NCBI GenBank assembly: GCA_025766275.1 | Contig: JAFKAC010000237.1 | Coordinates: 1-50,839, forward strand | Length of the DNA stretch: 50,839 bases | DNA from: Lactarius indigo | Taxonomy: Eukaryota; Basidiomycota; Agaricomycetes; Russulales; Russulaceae | Direction: 5' to 3' | Shown: positions 33,569 to 50,839 of the stretch, piece by piece | Layout of the letters: every line of letters begins with the position of its first letter | How positions within the stretch are numbered: position 1 is the stretch's first letter | Translations under genes and position numbers: made by a program | The notes under the pieces: model-generated | Told to the model about the DNA's origin: nothing | Databases searched by the model: none | Seen by the model: the letters and a program-made list of their open reading frames with translations, nothing else

Positions 33569-35146
33569 TTACTCCACCCCGATGGGGAATACGACGAGCT
33601 CGTGTCCTACCGCCGCTGCAATCCGCGGAATTCCCTTGATCGGGACAAAGTCAAAGTCGCGCACGCACAGGGGCCGCGGCGCGAGGGTGAACGCGGTTGG
33701 CTCGACGTGAGCATGGGCGTGCATGGCGCTATGCACGTGGATCGTCGCGCCACGCGCACTCGCATTGCGCGTCGAGATGGCAAAGTATTCGGGGTAGGTC
33801 GGACACCACCGGAAGCGGTGCGCGCCCTCTGGGAACGACGCCCCGCTCAGCGCTGGCTTTCCGCCCTGTAACTTGGAGAGGTCCCACAGAGAGAAGCGCG
33901 ATCTGTGCACAGCGCCGATACTACGCAGCACACAACAACGGTTGTCGGAGGCGTGAGTGTTTGATAAGCGTGAGAAAGGAGGAAGGAACGTACATGTCCG
34001 AATTGGCATGCTGCCATGCGGCGGAGGCTGGGAATGCTCCCGCAGCGCCGGCGACGGCGCGGGGTGCTGCGAGCTCGAGGACACGTGGGTGGTGCCATGC
34101 ATCTGCGGGCGCGTGGGAGGGGTCGGAACGCCAGTCGATGAGCGCGAGGGAGCCGCGCACGTCTGCGACTAGGAGGTCCTTGGTCGTCGAGGCGTGCGCG
34201 CAGACAGCGCTGAGCGCATGCGGGAACGAGATCACGTACGCGGTCGGCTGTGGGCGCGAGGACGAGCCGGGCGAAGAGGAGGCGCCACCGCTGCCGTCGT
34301 CGTTGGAGGGCGAGACGGATAGCGGGGCGGAGGGAATGTCGACGGTCGGGTGGAGGTCCCAGACCATGAGCATTTTGTCGTCTGTTTTTTTGGGGGGGGT
34401 GTTAAGAGGCGCGAATTGGGGTGGGACAGGTGCGTACCAGAGACAGTTGCGACGTAGCGCGCAGATTCGTCCGTGGGACCACCGCAGAACGTCATGTCGT
34501 TCACAGGGCCATGGTGGCCACTTAGGCCGCCTCCAAAGGGGAAGACGTCCTCGTCTACTTCAGGGGATTTTGTGAGGAGGTGCAGACCAAAGTCTGCGGA
34601 CGCAGCGGTTAGTCTGCAAAAGTAAAAGAGGGTCAGAAAAAAATGGCGATCGGACGTTGTGATCGAATGGCGAAGGGGTTTTTACTCGATAAGCCATTGG
34701 TCTGAGGACGAGGAAGATACGGCGCGAGGAGACCATGCGAGGGCTGTGATGCGAGAGCCTATGTGAAAAGACGCGACGAGTTCTACAGACGTGTCGGTCT
34801 ACGCGTCAAGGGAGGGAGGTTGAACATTACACGGGTCTGCGGAACGAAAAAGGTGGCAGCACACACGATGAGCAACACGGAGACCGAGTTTTCACCACCA
34901 ATGGCGATGAAATTTGGGGCATCGGCGTTGTCGCAGGCGCGAACGACGTGAATGAGTGTGCCGTGGTCGTGTCGGAGGTCCATCGTAAGCGCGAAGACGT
35001 GACCGTGCTGGCGCCAATAACTGCCAATCCATGTCCCACCAAACCCAGCATTCCTCATTCGCAGCCCTGACTTCGTAAAAGTTTAAAGGACCAGCGCTCT
35101 CGTACCGCACTACTTTCGCACCGTTCCTCGTCGACGTCGACGTCAA
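33569..35146 (-). CDS. NUP37: WD40-repeat protein, probably nucleoporin Nup37
   Basis: A beta-propeller protein. The start MTSTSTRNGAKVVRYESAGP leads to LNFYEVRAANEE and, after an unresolved splice, DLRHDHGTLIHVVRACDNAD and APNFIAIGGENSVSVLL. Later blades show GHHGPVNDMTFCGG...YVATVS, DDKMLMVWDLHPT, AYVISFPHALSAVCAHAST, DLLVADVRGSLALIDWRSD, SRFSLWDLSKLQGGKP and HRFRWCPTYPEYFAISTRN, ending HELVVFPIGVE-stop. Early IAIGGE...VLL, and an L-V-A-D-x-x-G-x-L-x-x-I-D-W blade, resemble Nup37, a Y-complex (Nup107-160) subunit of the nuclear pore, but another WD40 family is possible. A 5' portion of this gene (from 34597 upstream) is repeated in decayed form at 36473-36960. Confidence 0.6.
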
Positions 35147-35426
35147 ATGCTACCGTGCCTCAAGCTGAGCAGTGCTAGCTTACCTCCTGGCCCCTAGAAT
35201 GCCTGATTCTCCCTAATACGTCTAGTGTGTGTGTATTAAAAATGCCTCAGGCTCGAGCCACCTTGTAAATCTGTCAGCACTTGAGTTGTTCTTGCGTCTC
35301 TTATCATACTTGGACCGACTCTCCGTCTGTTATCTCGCTACCGTCTGCAACATCCTCGCGCAGCGACATCCCGCGTCTTCACATTTCCGCCCCAACATCA
35401 ATCCGCTTGCCTGGCCAGTTCATAAC

Positions 35427-36360
<934 letters not shown>

Positions 36361-36472
36361 ATGAAAGTGCAGCTCGCCTTTCAACGCGTCTATTGTCTGA
36401 TCTCCTGTGTAGCGATGTAATGATATCTAACTTTACGTGTATGAATACCACACCCTCGGAGTGATGATACGT

Positions 36473-36960
36473 CGGACGCAGCGGTTGTCCTGTGACAAAA
36501 GCAAAATCAAGGGTTAGAAAAAATATATGGCGATCGGGCTTTGTGATCGAGCGACGAAGGGGGTTTTTTGTGCTTGACAAGCCATTGGTCGGAGGGTGGC
36601 CGCAGTGAGGGAGATATGGCGCGAGGAGACCATGTGAGGGCTGTGATAAGGGGCTTACGCGACGGGGTCCATAAACCGGTCGCGTTAGCGGGTTGGTGAA
36701 CAGTTCACGAGCCTGGTGGCATACACAAACCGTCAATGAGATTTGGCATCGGCAGACGCGAACGATGTGAATGAGTACATTGTGGTCGCGTCTGAGGTCC
36801 TTTGTAACTTTTGTAAGCGACGGGAAAGACGTGACCGCGCCGGCGCCAATTACAGTACCGTGCAACCACGAAAAGGCGTTCCATGCCCCGGAGGGCTGCA
36901 CCAAACCCAGCACTCTTCGCAGCAGTAGCACTCTCCTCATTCGCAGCCTACTACGTCCTC
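36473..36960 (-). pseudogene. Decayed 5' fragment of the Nup37-like gene
   Basis: The minus strand still shows DLRRDHNVLIHIVR, matching DLRHDHGTLIHVVR of the parent gene, but the following DNADAPNFIAIGGEN block is deleted or scrambled. The fragment has no 3' blades because the duplication breakpoint (equivalent to 34597) cuts the gene. It also lacks the parental start-codon region. Some frames here are open over several hundred bases by chance, but they do not follow the parental protein. Confidence 0.7.
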
Positions 36961-37057
36961 GTACATCGCCGCGCAGCGACCTCCCCCGCATCCTCACGTC
37001 CCCGCCCCAACGACCATCCGCTCGTCTGGCCAGTCCACACCCCCGATCAGGACCGCG

Positions 37058-37968
<911 letters not shown>

Positions 37969-38094
37969 ATGCCAACTTCAGCTCTGCGATCTCCTTTCAA
38001 TGAATGTGTTATTATCTGATCTTCTGTGCAACGAGTGCAATGATATCCAAATTTCTAACGTGCGTGAACAACCCCCAGCAGCGATGATGTGCCC

Positions 38095-39322
38095 TCAGGC
38101 ATAGACTGCGATATCCAAATCGTGCGCCGTCCGCGCTAGCACGTTTGAACTGATTTTCCCACCCTTTTGAGCGTGGAATATTGTTCCATCTGCACAAAGC
38201 AGATGTGCTTTCTCATCGTCTTCTTCCTGGTACCGTAGTCAGTGACAGTCGAGGGCAAGGGTTTCGGGACACACTCACGGGGATCCACTCCCATCCCCCG
38301 ACCCTGAAATACTCCACTATAGGCGGGCCATCGGGCTTTCCCTCCGGGTTGGCGTACCGCGCGTGAACGTGCGCACCATCCTGATACGCTCCACCAAGTG
38401 CACCCCAGATTCTGTCCTTGAACCTCTCGCGCTCCGCTTCACCATCTTTGCCTTCCAGCGAAGGATCGTGCAATGGGCGAATGACGAGCACGTCCATTGT
38501 CTGTGTGCCGTGCGATGGGGGCACCGAGCGCTGCAGTGGCGTTATCCGGAAGTGCTGCTCGAGGCGATCGACGTTGACGGTCGACAAGAAGTACGCGAAC
38601 GGACCGTGGAGCTCACGCGGCTCATCAGTCAGTGTGACGAACGCGCCAGAAGTGACGTCGTAGCGCTGTACGGGCTCAAGGAGGCGCGCGCGCGCACGAT
38701 ACCACGTCGTCGCGTTCTGTTCCGCTGCCATCTTAAAGCGTTCGATGCCCGGAACGGACGCGCGCAGCGCCTCTGAGTCGTGCAGGATCGCGGCGTGGAG
38801 GGACGTCGAGGTGACCACGGCAGAAACGACCGAAGTCCCTTCTGGAATGATGGTCGTGAGGGCGAGGGTGAGCGGCACGAGGCGTGGGGCGGCGGATAGG
38901 AAATTCAGCAGTGAGGCGAGCTGCGTGGGCTCCGCGTCGGGCGCAGAGGAGGGCGGGAAGAAGGTGGCGTGCAAGGCGTTGGCGGTGCCTCCAGGTATAA
39001 GCACGATTCGGAGGCTGGGGAACGGGCCGTCTTGTTCTGCACGTGCACTGTGCAGTGCGTTTACGATCTCGTGAAGCGTCCCGTCGCCTGATACGAGAAC
39101 GAGAGTGATCCCTTCTGCGCGCTCGGGTGGAGTGAGGCCGTTGATGTACGAGAGAAGGAGAGTGCCGGCGTGCCCAGCATGCTCTGTCGCAGCGACTTTA
39201 TCGGGCGTAAGGCCATGAGAGGTGAGGAGAGGGAGGACGGATTCAGTTGTCAACTGGGCACCCTTACGATCACCGCACGCTGGGTTGTACACGACAATGA
39301 GAGGCATTTCGCAGGCAGACAA
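38095..39322 (-). CDS. Lipid kinase with diacylglycerol-kinase catalytic domain (sphingoid base/DAG kinase-like)
   Basis: It phosphorylates a lipid substrate, probably a sphingoid base or diacylglycerol. The fold starts MPLIVVYNPACGDRKG and has the nucleotide-binding signatures LVLVSGDGTLHEIVNAL and LIPGGTANALH of the DAGK catalytic family. The second domain has YFLSTVNVDRLEQHFRITPL and TMDVLVIRPLHDPSLEGKD. One intron (donor GTGAGT after EWIP, near 38276) leads to EEDDEKAHLLCADGTIFHAQ and an end DLDIAVYA-stop. About 365 residues, with no transmembrane segment. The first ATG (39322) adds MSACE; the one at 39307 (MPLIVV) fits relatives better. Its start is 124 bp from CEF1 on the other strand. 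Confidence 0.83.
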
Positions 39323-39446
39323 GACGAGTCACAATAGCAGATAAGATAAGATGATTTATTCAAGCGGAGATTGAGCCTAAGCTTGCTTACTAAGTTGTGA
39401 GGTCAAAAGAAGTAGTGTCGCTCACGTAAGCCAAGGTTGTTCAGTT

Positions 39447-42235
<2,789 letters not shown>

Positions 42236-42570
42236 CAGATAGTACGAATAATACGGGACACCTTTATCTTTACCTTACTTATCTCGGCGGCCGGTCGTCA
42301 CGGGTGTAACTTACGCACGCTATATTTACAAATAAGCCTCGAGGACGGACAGGTCTCGGCTACGGCCAGGGCGACTACTCAATGCCACCTTGCAATCTTT
42401 TAGTTTGGTCATGAATGCACTAGCAAGCGATAAATAATGCGCCACCTGTCTATCGTGTGTGCTACTGCTCTCTTTAGCCGCCTGCTCTCCCCGCCCAGCC
42501 CTTCTTCCCTTCCCTTCCTCCTTTCTGTTCCTATCCCTCCCGACGAACCCCTCCCCTCCTCTCTGTACCC
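42236..42570. other. Intergenic region
   Basis: About 335 bp between CEF1 and the membrane-protein gene. The last 100 bp before the ATG are a C/T-rich leader. No other feature recognised. Confidence 0.5.
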
Positions 42571-43914
42571 ATGTCGCAGTCGCAGTCGCAGTCGTCGTCC
42601 AACGCTACTTCAGCTACTGTGCAGGTAGTCACTCTAACTGTGACCACGCGCGGATCCTCAACGCCAACATCTCAATCCTCCTCGGGGGGCGGTTCTTCCG
42701 TTCCAATTGCTGCAATTGCTGGAGGCGTGGCGGGTGGCGTGACCCTCGCTGTGCTGCTCGTGCTCATTTGGAAATACTGGGGTCTCGTGATTAAGCGGGA
42801 CCAGAGAAAGAAACGCAAGGAGGCGGTGCGTTCCACCATCTTCGTCATGTCGTGATGACGGGCTGATGGCTTCGTGCAGCGGGACATGCTCACCGTGCGC
42901 GAGAACACCAGGCGGAACGCTTCGTCCGGGTTCAAGCCCCAATCGCAGTACCGCCCCATGCTCGCGCTCAACCCCGACCGCCGCAAGGTGACCTTCCTCA
43001 CGCGCGGCCCAACGTCCCCGCGAAAGAAACAGCAACAGCGCGGCCCTTCACCACCACCAGCGGCGCCCGAGGAAAAGCACATCCAGGGTGAAGGGGATGA
43101 ACTGACGCCCGCCCTGGCACCGGCACCTGCGGCAGAGAACGAGACACGTCAACCGTCACCAGGCCCGCTGCTGCCCCATGGGGCTCCGCCCGAGTCACAA
43201 GACACATACGAAAGGCCGCCGGCGGAGGACGACAACGTAGCCCAGACCGAATTGCTCATCCCCACTCCCACGCCTGCGCCTGCGCCCACCACCACTAATA
43301 CACCAGATTCGGTCAACGTAGCGCCCGCGCCAGTACGCAGAGTCCACACGCAGTGGTCTTCTCCACCACCCTCAGCGCGCTCCCACACACCGCCGTCTGC
43401 CAGCTCCAGCACGCACACGCACGGGCATGGGGCACCCAGAGTGAGCAGCTTGCCCCCACCGCCGGTCCCCGCGCTGCCTCCCGTCTCCACCGTCCTCCCG
43501 CCACCACTACCCCGCGGCGCAGCCCCGCCCTCACCACCCTCTGCTGGGCCGTCTTCTCCGCCCTCGTGGTCCATCACGGCCGCCCCCAGGTCCTCGGTGC
43601 TACCGGCTTCCCCGGACCGGCCTGTGATCATGCCGCGCGCGAAGCACGCGTCGTTGACGACGCCGTTGTGGACGCCACCAGGGGCAGTGGCGTCGTCGTC
43701 ATCGGAGCAGCCTGTTTCACCCGCGTCGACGCGCCCGCACGTGCCGTCTCTCACGAGTTCCGCGTCGCAGTACTCGGCGAATAGCGGGGAGCCGTCTGTG
43801 CGGCGGGGATTCTTGAATGCGCTGCGACACAAGCCGTCCGCGCAGGCGGGTGGGTCTGCGAATGCGCGCAGGACGTCAACGTACAGCTCAGCCTCCGCGT
43901 ACTCGAATGACTAA
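42571..43914 (+). CDS. Single-pass membrane protein with Pro/Ser/Thr-rich cytoplasmic tail
   Basis: The protein is 429 residues. A short Ser/Thr/Gln-rich N-terminus (MSQSQSQSSSNATSATVQVV) precedes a Gly-linked transmembrane helix (IAAIAGGVAGGVTLAVLLVL, about residues 46-66), then the stop-transfer KRDQRKKRKEARD. A single intron, 42826-42879, joins KKRKEA to RDMLTVREN in phase 0. The remainder is disordered and very rich in Pro, with PxxP stretches (PSPPPAAPEEK, SLPPPPVPALPPV) and many Ser/Thr. This plan (extracellular Ser/Thr stub, TM, long polyproline tail) recalls fungal wall-stress sensors and other Mid2-like proteins, but the N-terminus is short, there is no signal peptide, and no conserved domain is seen. 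Function is not assigned. Confidence 0.75.
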
Positions 43915-44252
43915 CTGGATTGGAATACTGGAGATTTTATTTTATTTTTTGAAAGGAAAAAGTAACTGGACGATGATAACTAACGATCACTTTGGTCCCA
44001 GATATGCTTAATTTATCAGGTAATTAGACGGACCCAAGGACGCTGTTGAGACTGGTGCCATTGTTTTGTATTTTGACGTATATCCACTTCCTTTGTTCTA
44101 TATACGAATGAATAATGACTTTCTTTTGGCACTCTACGAATGAGTGGACCCGGCAAAGGGCAGTGGTCCATGATTGATTGTCTCTAGTTGGTGTGACAGT
44201 GTAAAGAGTTTTTGCTGCGAGACGATGTCTATTAAACCGATCCTTCCGACTG
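43915..44252. other. Convergent intergenic region
   Basis: About 340 bp, A/T-rich, between two stop codons on opposite strands. No gene or repeat recognised. Confidence 0.5.
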
Positions 44253-44923
44253 CTACCTCAGTGAGTCAACATATTGCTGGGGTATAGGTCAGAATTTCGG
44301 TAGGCGTCAAGAAATTATTAGGTGCTAATACCTGTTCCAATTTTGCCACTGCACCACGAAACGCAGCCACCTCTGACCAGCAATTTAGACTCGTTGTTGG
44401 GTTTGCTCTGTCGGGAATAAGAAATAGTCACTGTAACATGTGGGCACGTACCGGTAACAAGAAGCGACGGCCTCACTAGCCTTCTTGACGTCCGGGTGGT
44501 CAGCCAGGCTCGCGCGCGCACGGTAGCGGTCAACCTTCTGGCGGACCTCCTCGAGGTCGCCAAGGAGGGCTGTGGAGTTCTTGACGTCGCCGTGTTCGTC
44601 TGCATCGCCAGCCATGTTGCGCTCACGGTCGAGGTTCTCGCGCTCGAGAGCGGCCTCAATCTCGCGGCGCAGGACATCGTCGTCCTCATGGAGGCGCGCC
44701 GCCTCTGCGCTGATTTGTGCGCGCACACCGGCGTCGAGCGCGGCTTGACGGGCGGGCGAGACGTCGGGGGTGAGAGTGGCGTCGGAGAGCTGGCTGGCGA
44801 GCTCCGGGGAGACCTGTGGAGTTGTTGGCTGCATCGCACCGTATCGACCGACCGACTGACCTGAATAGGGACCGGGTTGTAGAACACCTGTTCGTTGTCC
44901 GCTTTCGACTGTGAAGCACCCAT
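44253..44923 (-). CDS. MIC19: MICOS complex subunit Mic19
   Basis: A peripheral inner-membrane protein on the intermembrane-space side that links MICOS subcomplexes at crista junctions. The start MGASQSKADNEQVFYNPVPI carries an N-myristoylation signal (MGxxxS). The first intron (donor GTCAGT) joins PIQ to VSPELASQLSDATLTPD. The central coiled coil includes RREIEAALERENLDRERNMA and LLGDLEEVRQKVDRYRARAS. The C-terminal CHCH half is built across an intron: VASCYRANPTTSLNCWSEVA, a CX10C pair, then AFRGAVAKLEQ. A last 24-nt exon beyond the 55-nt intron 44277-44331 adds QYVDSLR-stop, which restores the family-typical tail. Length is about 165-170 residues. It is divergent from the PhoD-like gene, with start codons 78 bp apart. 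Confidence 0.9.
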
Positions 44924-45001
44924 TGAGCAAGTTATTTAATTTTGTTTGTCGGGTTAAAGAGAGTGCTGTCCGTCACGTGATCATGGATACGCTGAACTAC
45001 A

Positions 45002-47517
45002 ATGACGTTCGCCGCACTTTACATTGGCGCGGTCTGCTCGTCGCTCTTTCGCCTCGCTAGCTACGTTTTCCTTCGAGTGGTCAGTTTACCGTATTTCTGT
45101 TTCGAATGTTCTGACAGATGCACAGATTCCCGTTCGATGGTGTAAATACGTCGTCCCCGGTCTCTACTTCGCTTACCTCGCAACCATCCCTCTCGCATCT
45201 CGCCCTCCACCTCCAACGAAGGAAAAGGGAGATAAAGCCAGCTCTGACGCGGCCAAGGATGGCGAGCTACCGCGCGCAAAAGAGGCATGCCGCCCTCTCA
45301 GGCTATCACGCGTTGTCCTGACTACTATCCCGTAGGCTCATAACGGAAACCGAGACATCTTTTGGGAATTGCTATTCTCCCTTCCCACCATTCGCCTCAC
45401 ATCAGTCATAACCTGGTCCATCAACACTCTTCTGATCCTCCTAGCTGCAGACTTTGTCTTTACCCCTGTCTTCGACTCCGCTACCGATGTCACCTTTACT
45501 CGCCTCGGTGCAGTTTACCCAGATGCGGTCAAGGTCACCGTTCGTTATCCCCTCTTCGAGGATGGCGCTACGGAACACCATGTGCGCGTTCAATGGCGTC
45601 CCGTCGCGGCAGTGGCCGATGATCGATGGAAAGACGGTCCCATCCTTCATCTGGGTCCGGAATCAGATTGGACAAACACTACCAAGTTGACCAAACTCTG
45701 GCCCTCCACGGAATACGAATGTACGTTCTTACCCCTGAGCCAAGTCCACGTCCACGTCTACGCCCTAACCTCCCCTCCCAGACACCCTGGCAGATCTTGA
45801 GAGGAGAATTCTGCCGTATCCCATCTCTCCAATCCGCTTCCGTACTTTCCCCGACTCGCGACTTTTGACGGGCTCTCACTTCCGTTTCGTCGCGTCTTCT
45901 TGTCTCAAGCCCAACTTCCCTTATGCGCCCTTCCAAAACAGGCGAATCAAGGGTTTCGACCTGCTCGCCAATTACCTCTTCCCTGAGCCCGCCGTTGTTG
46001 ATACGCCAGAGACCGCTCCAGATTATGCGGCTGGTGACAATTCAACTGAAAGTCCAGATTCGCTCAAGATCGGTGTTGATATACACGCAAACCTGTCGGT
46101 TGCCGCAGTTCAGGACCTGATTCCCGCCGCAGAGCACGTGGTCCCGACCGAGTTTATGTTGTTCCTGGTAAATAGAGCCTTCGATCTCCATCACGAAGGG
46201 TCGATTGACGTGCTATAGGGTGACTTCGTCTACGCTGACGTCCCAACTTACCATGGCGATTCAACACAAGCGTACCGTCGTCTGTACAGGCGCAATTACA
46301 ATAGCCCTAGCTTCCGCAAGATCTACGAACGATTGCGTGCGTTCGTGCATTCTCTTGTATCTTGCATTGCATGACTCTGGCCCTTAGCCATCATCCACAC
46401 TTATGACGATCACGAGGTTCGGCTTCTTGCGTCCCAGGGTCTCTCGATCGTTGTTCACTCTGCCCGCAGATCATCAACAACTATGCCGGCCAATCCAACG
46501 ACACGCCACCTTTTGTAAACGCTGACGACGCGTTTCGCATTTACAACGGAGGCGGTAATTACGACTCACACACCCCGGGAGAGCATTATCATGACTTCCG
46601 CTATGGTGATGTCGCGTTTTTCGTCATGGACACGCGGCGGCATCGCAGCAGTCCTTTTGATGGCGAAGCCGCCACGCGAACGATGCTCGGTGATGCCCAG
46701 CTGAGTGCCTTATATGAATGGCTCGGCAAGGTGCGTAAAATAAAATAAGTCCACCCTCCCCTGATGATGCCAATTACCACATCGGCAGGTCAATCAAACG
46801 GCAACGTTCAAATTCATCGTCACTTCGGTCCCCTTCACCTCGCTCTGGACCCACGACGCCCAAACGGACTCGTGGGCCGGATACGACTCGGAAAAGGCGT
46901 CGCTGCTCTCCGCGCTCCACACCGTCCCGAATGTGTTCCTCCTGTCTGGCGATCGGCATGAGTTCGCCGCGATCGAGTTCAACCCCGTGAACGAGGGCGC
47001 GCACGTCGTGCACGAGTTCTCGACCAGCCCACTGAGCATGTTTTACGTGCCTCTCGTGCGCACCTTGAAGGCGGCGAGCGAGGCCGTCGTACGGAGGACG
47101 AGACTGCGCATCGTCGATGAGGAGAGCCCGCCGGAGCAGGTCGTCGAAGAGGTGCCCACAGAGCGCGTGCTCAAATACCTGCCGATCGGTAACTACAAGT
47201 GGTATGTGGCGCCCCGTTGCCAACGGTGCATTATTGATTGATTGATTGATTGGCGTAGGTCCACGTTCGAGGTCGACACACGAAACCCCGAGCATCCGAA
47301 ACTCAACCTCGAAGTAGTGATTGACGGCAAGGTCGCCTACAAGTGTGTTGCCTTTCTTCAATGCCACCTTTCGACATGCTCATCGACTTTTTGCAGCTTG
47401 CCAATAAGTGGGACACCTGTGAAGCTCAGGTCGTCCACCGCGCTCGGCTCAATGGTGTCCGATAGTTTCAAAGAGATCCTCGACCGTGTTGGCCTCTCAC
47501 CTAACCGGTGGTTCTGA
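45002..47517 (+). CDS. PhoD-like phosphatase/phosphodiesterase, membrane-anchored
   Basis: A metallophosphoesterase-fold protein. The N-terminus has hydrophobic segments (MTFAALYIGAVCSSLFRLAS; VVPGLYFAYLATIPL; TSVITWSINTLLILLAADFV). Then come a beta-sandwich-like part (PDAVKVTVRYPLFEDG) and the catalytic PhoD domain: FRFVASSCLKPNFPY, FMLFLGDFVYADVP, YRRLYRRNYNSPSFRKIYER, IIHTYDDHEI, DFRYGDVAFFVMDTRRHR and VFLLSGDRHEFAAIEF. These supply the metal-ligand Asp/His residues. The tail ends RVGLSPNRWF-stop. An intron at 45285-45335 appears to have a GC donor (GAG|GCATGC); reading through it would meet an in-frame TAG, while removing it gives KEAHNGNRDIFWELL. Substrate is unknown; basidiomycete relatives are usually annotated only as PhoD-like. 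Confidence 0.85.
47231..47250 (+). repeat. ATTG tetranucleotide microsatellite
   Basis: About five ATTG units inside the intron 47202-47258 of the PhoD-like gene, close to the 3' splice site. Confidence 0.8.
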
Positions 47518-47611
47518 TCCGTATTCTCCAACATCAGTCTACGTAGTAACGATATTAATGCCCGTAAAAACGAGAGGCGTCTAGTGTATGTAACACATTG
47601 TACTTCAAGTA

Positions 47612-50839
<3,228 letters not shown>

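Noticed and set aside
33569..35146. Peroxin 7 as the identity of the WD40 gene
   Set aside because: The N-terminal IAIGGE and D-x-x-x-L-I-H-V-V-R-A pattern and the overall blade sequences fit Nup37 better; Pex7 signature blades were not seen.

Overview
The window is nuclear DNA from a filamentous basidiomycete, most likely an Agaricomycete. The evidence is densely packed genes broken by many introns of about 50 nt, a FunK1-type protein kinase relic (a family expanded in Agaricomycotina), fungal class V myosin, PEX6, YPI1 and MICOS genes, and a small secreted protein with a classical signal peptide. The exact genus cannot be fixed from sequence alone.

Layout, left to right: 3' exon of a mitochondrial carrier running off the left edge (-); a CpG-depleted non-coding block (841-1285); omega-amidase NIT2 (+); a seven-helix cAMP-receptor-like GPCR (+); Ydj1-type Hsp40 (+); a UPF0538/C2orf76 protein (-); a broken FunK1 kinase (-); PP1 inhibitor YPI1 (-) head to head with Golgi tether COG4 (+); a small secreted protein (+); ESCRT-III VPS2 (-) head to head with the AN1 zinc-finger protein CUZ1 (+); myosin V (-) head to head with an aromatic-acid-exporter-like membrane protein (+); a 2.5 kb gene-free stretch leading to a Zn2Cys6 transcription factor (+); a Nup37-like WD40 protein (-) next to a tandem pair of UMP/CMP-kinase genes (+,+); a lipid kinase (-) head to head with spliceosomal CEF1/CDC5 (+); a single-pass Pro-rich membrane protein (+); MIC19 (-) head to head with a PhoD-like phosphatase (+); and peroxisomal AAA ATPase PEX6 (-), whose 5' end lies beyond the right edge.

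Most genes are housekeeping (protein folding, vesicle traffic, actin transport, splicing, organelle biogenesis) and unrelated in pathway; this is not a biosynthetic cluster. The architecture is dominated by divergent pairs whose start codons lie 65-280 bp apart.

The most interesting region is 34597-38094. A unit of about 1.9 kb holding the 5' part of the Nup37-like gene plus a whole UMP/CMP kinase gene has been tandemly duplicated. The second unit carries a decayed antisense piece of Nup37. The two kinase copies both look functional but differ at the nucleotide-specificity residue (Thr in copy A, Ala in copy B). Other notable points are two frameshifts in PEX6, a nonsense codon in the FunK1 gene, four probable GC-AG introns, and a possible mitochondrial presequence on NIT2.
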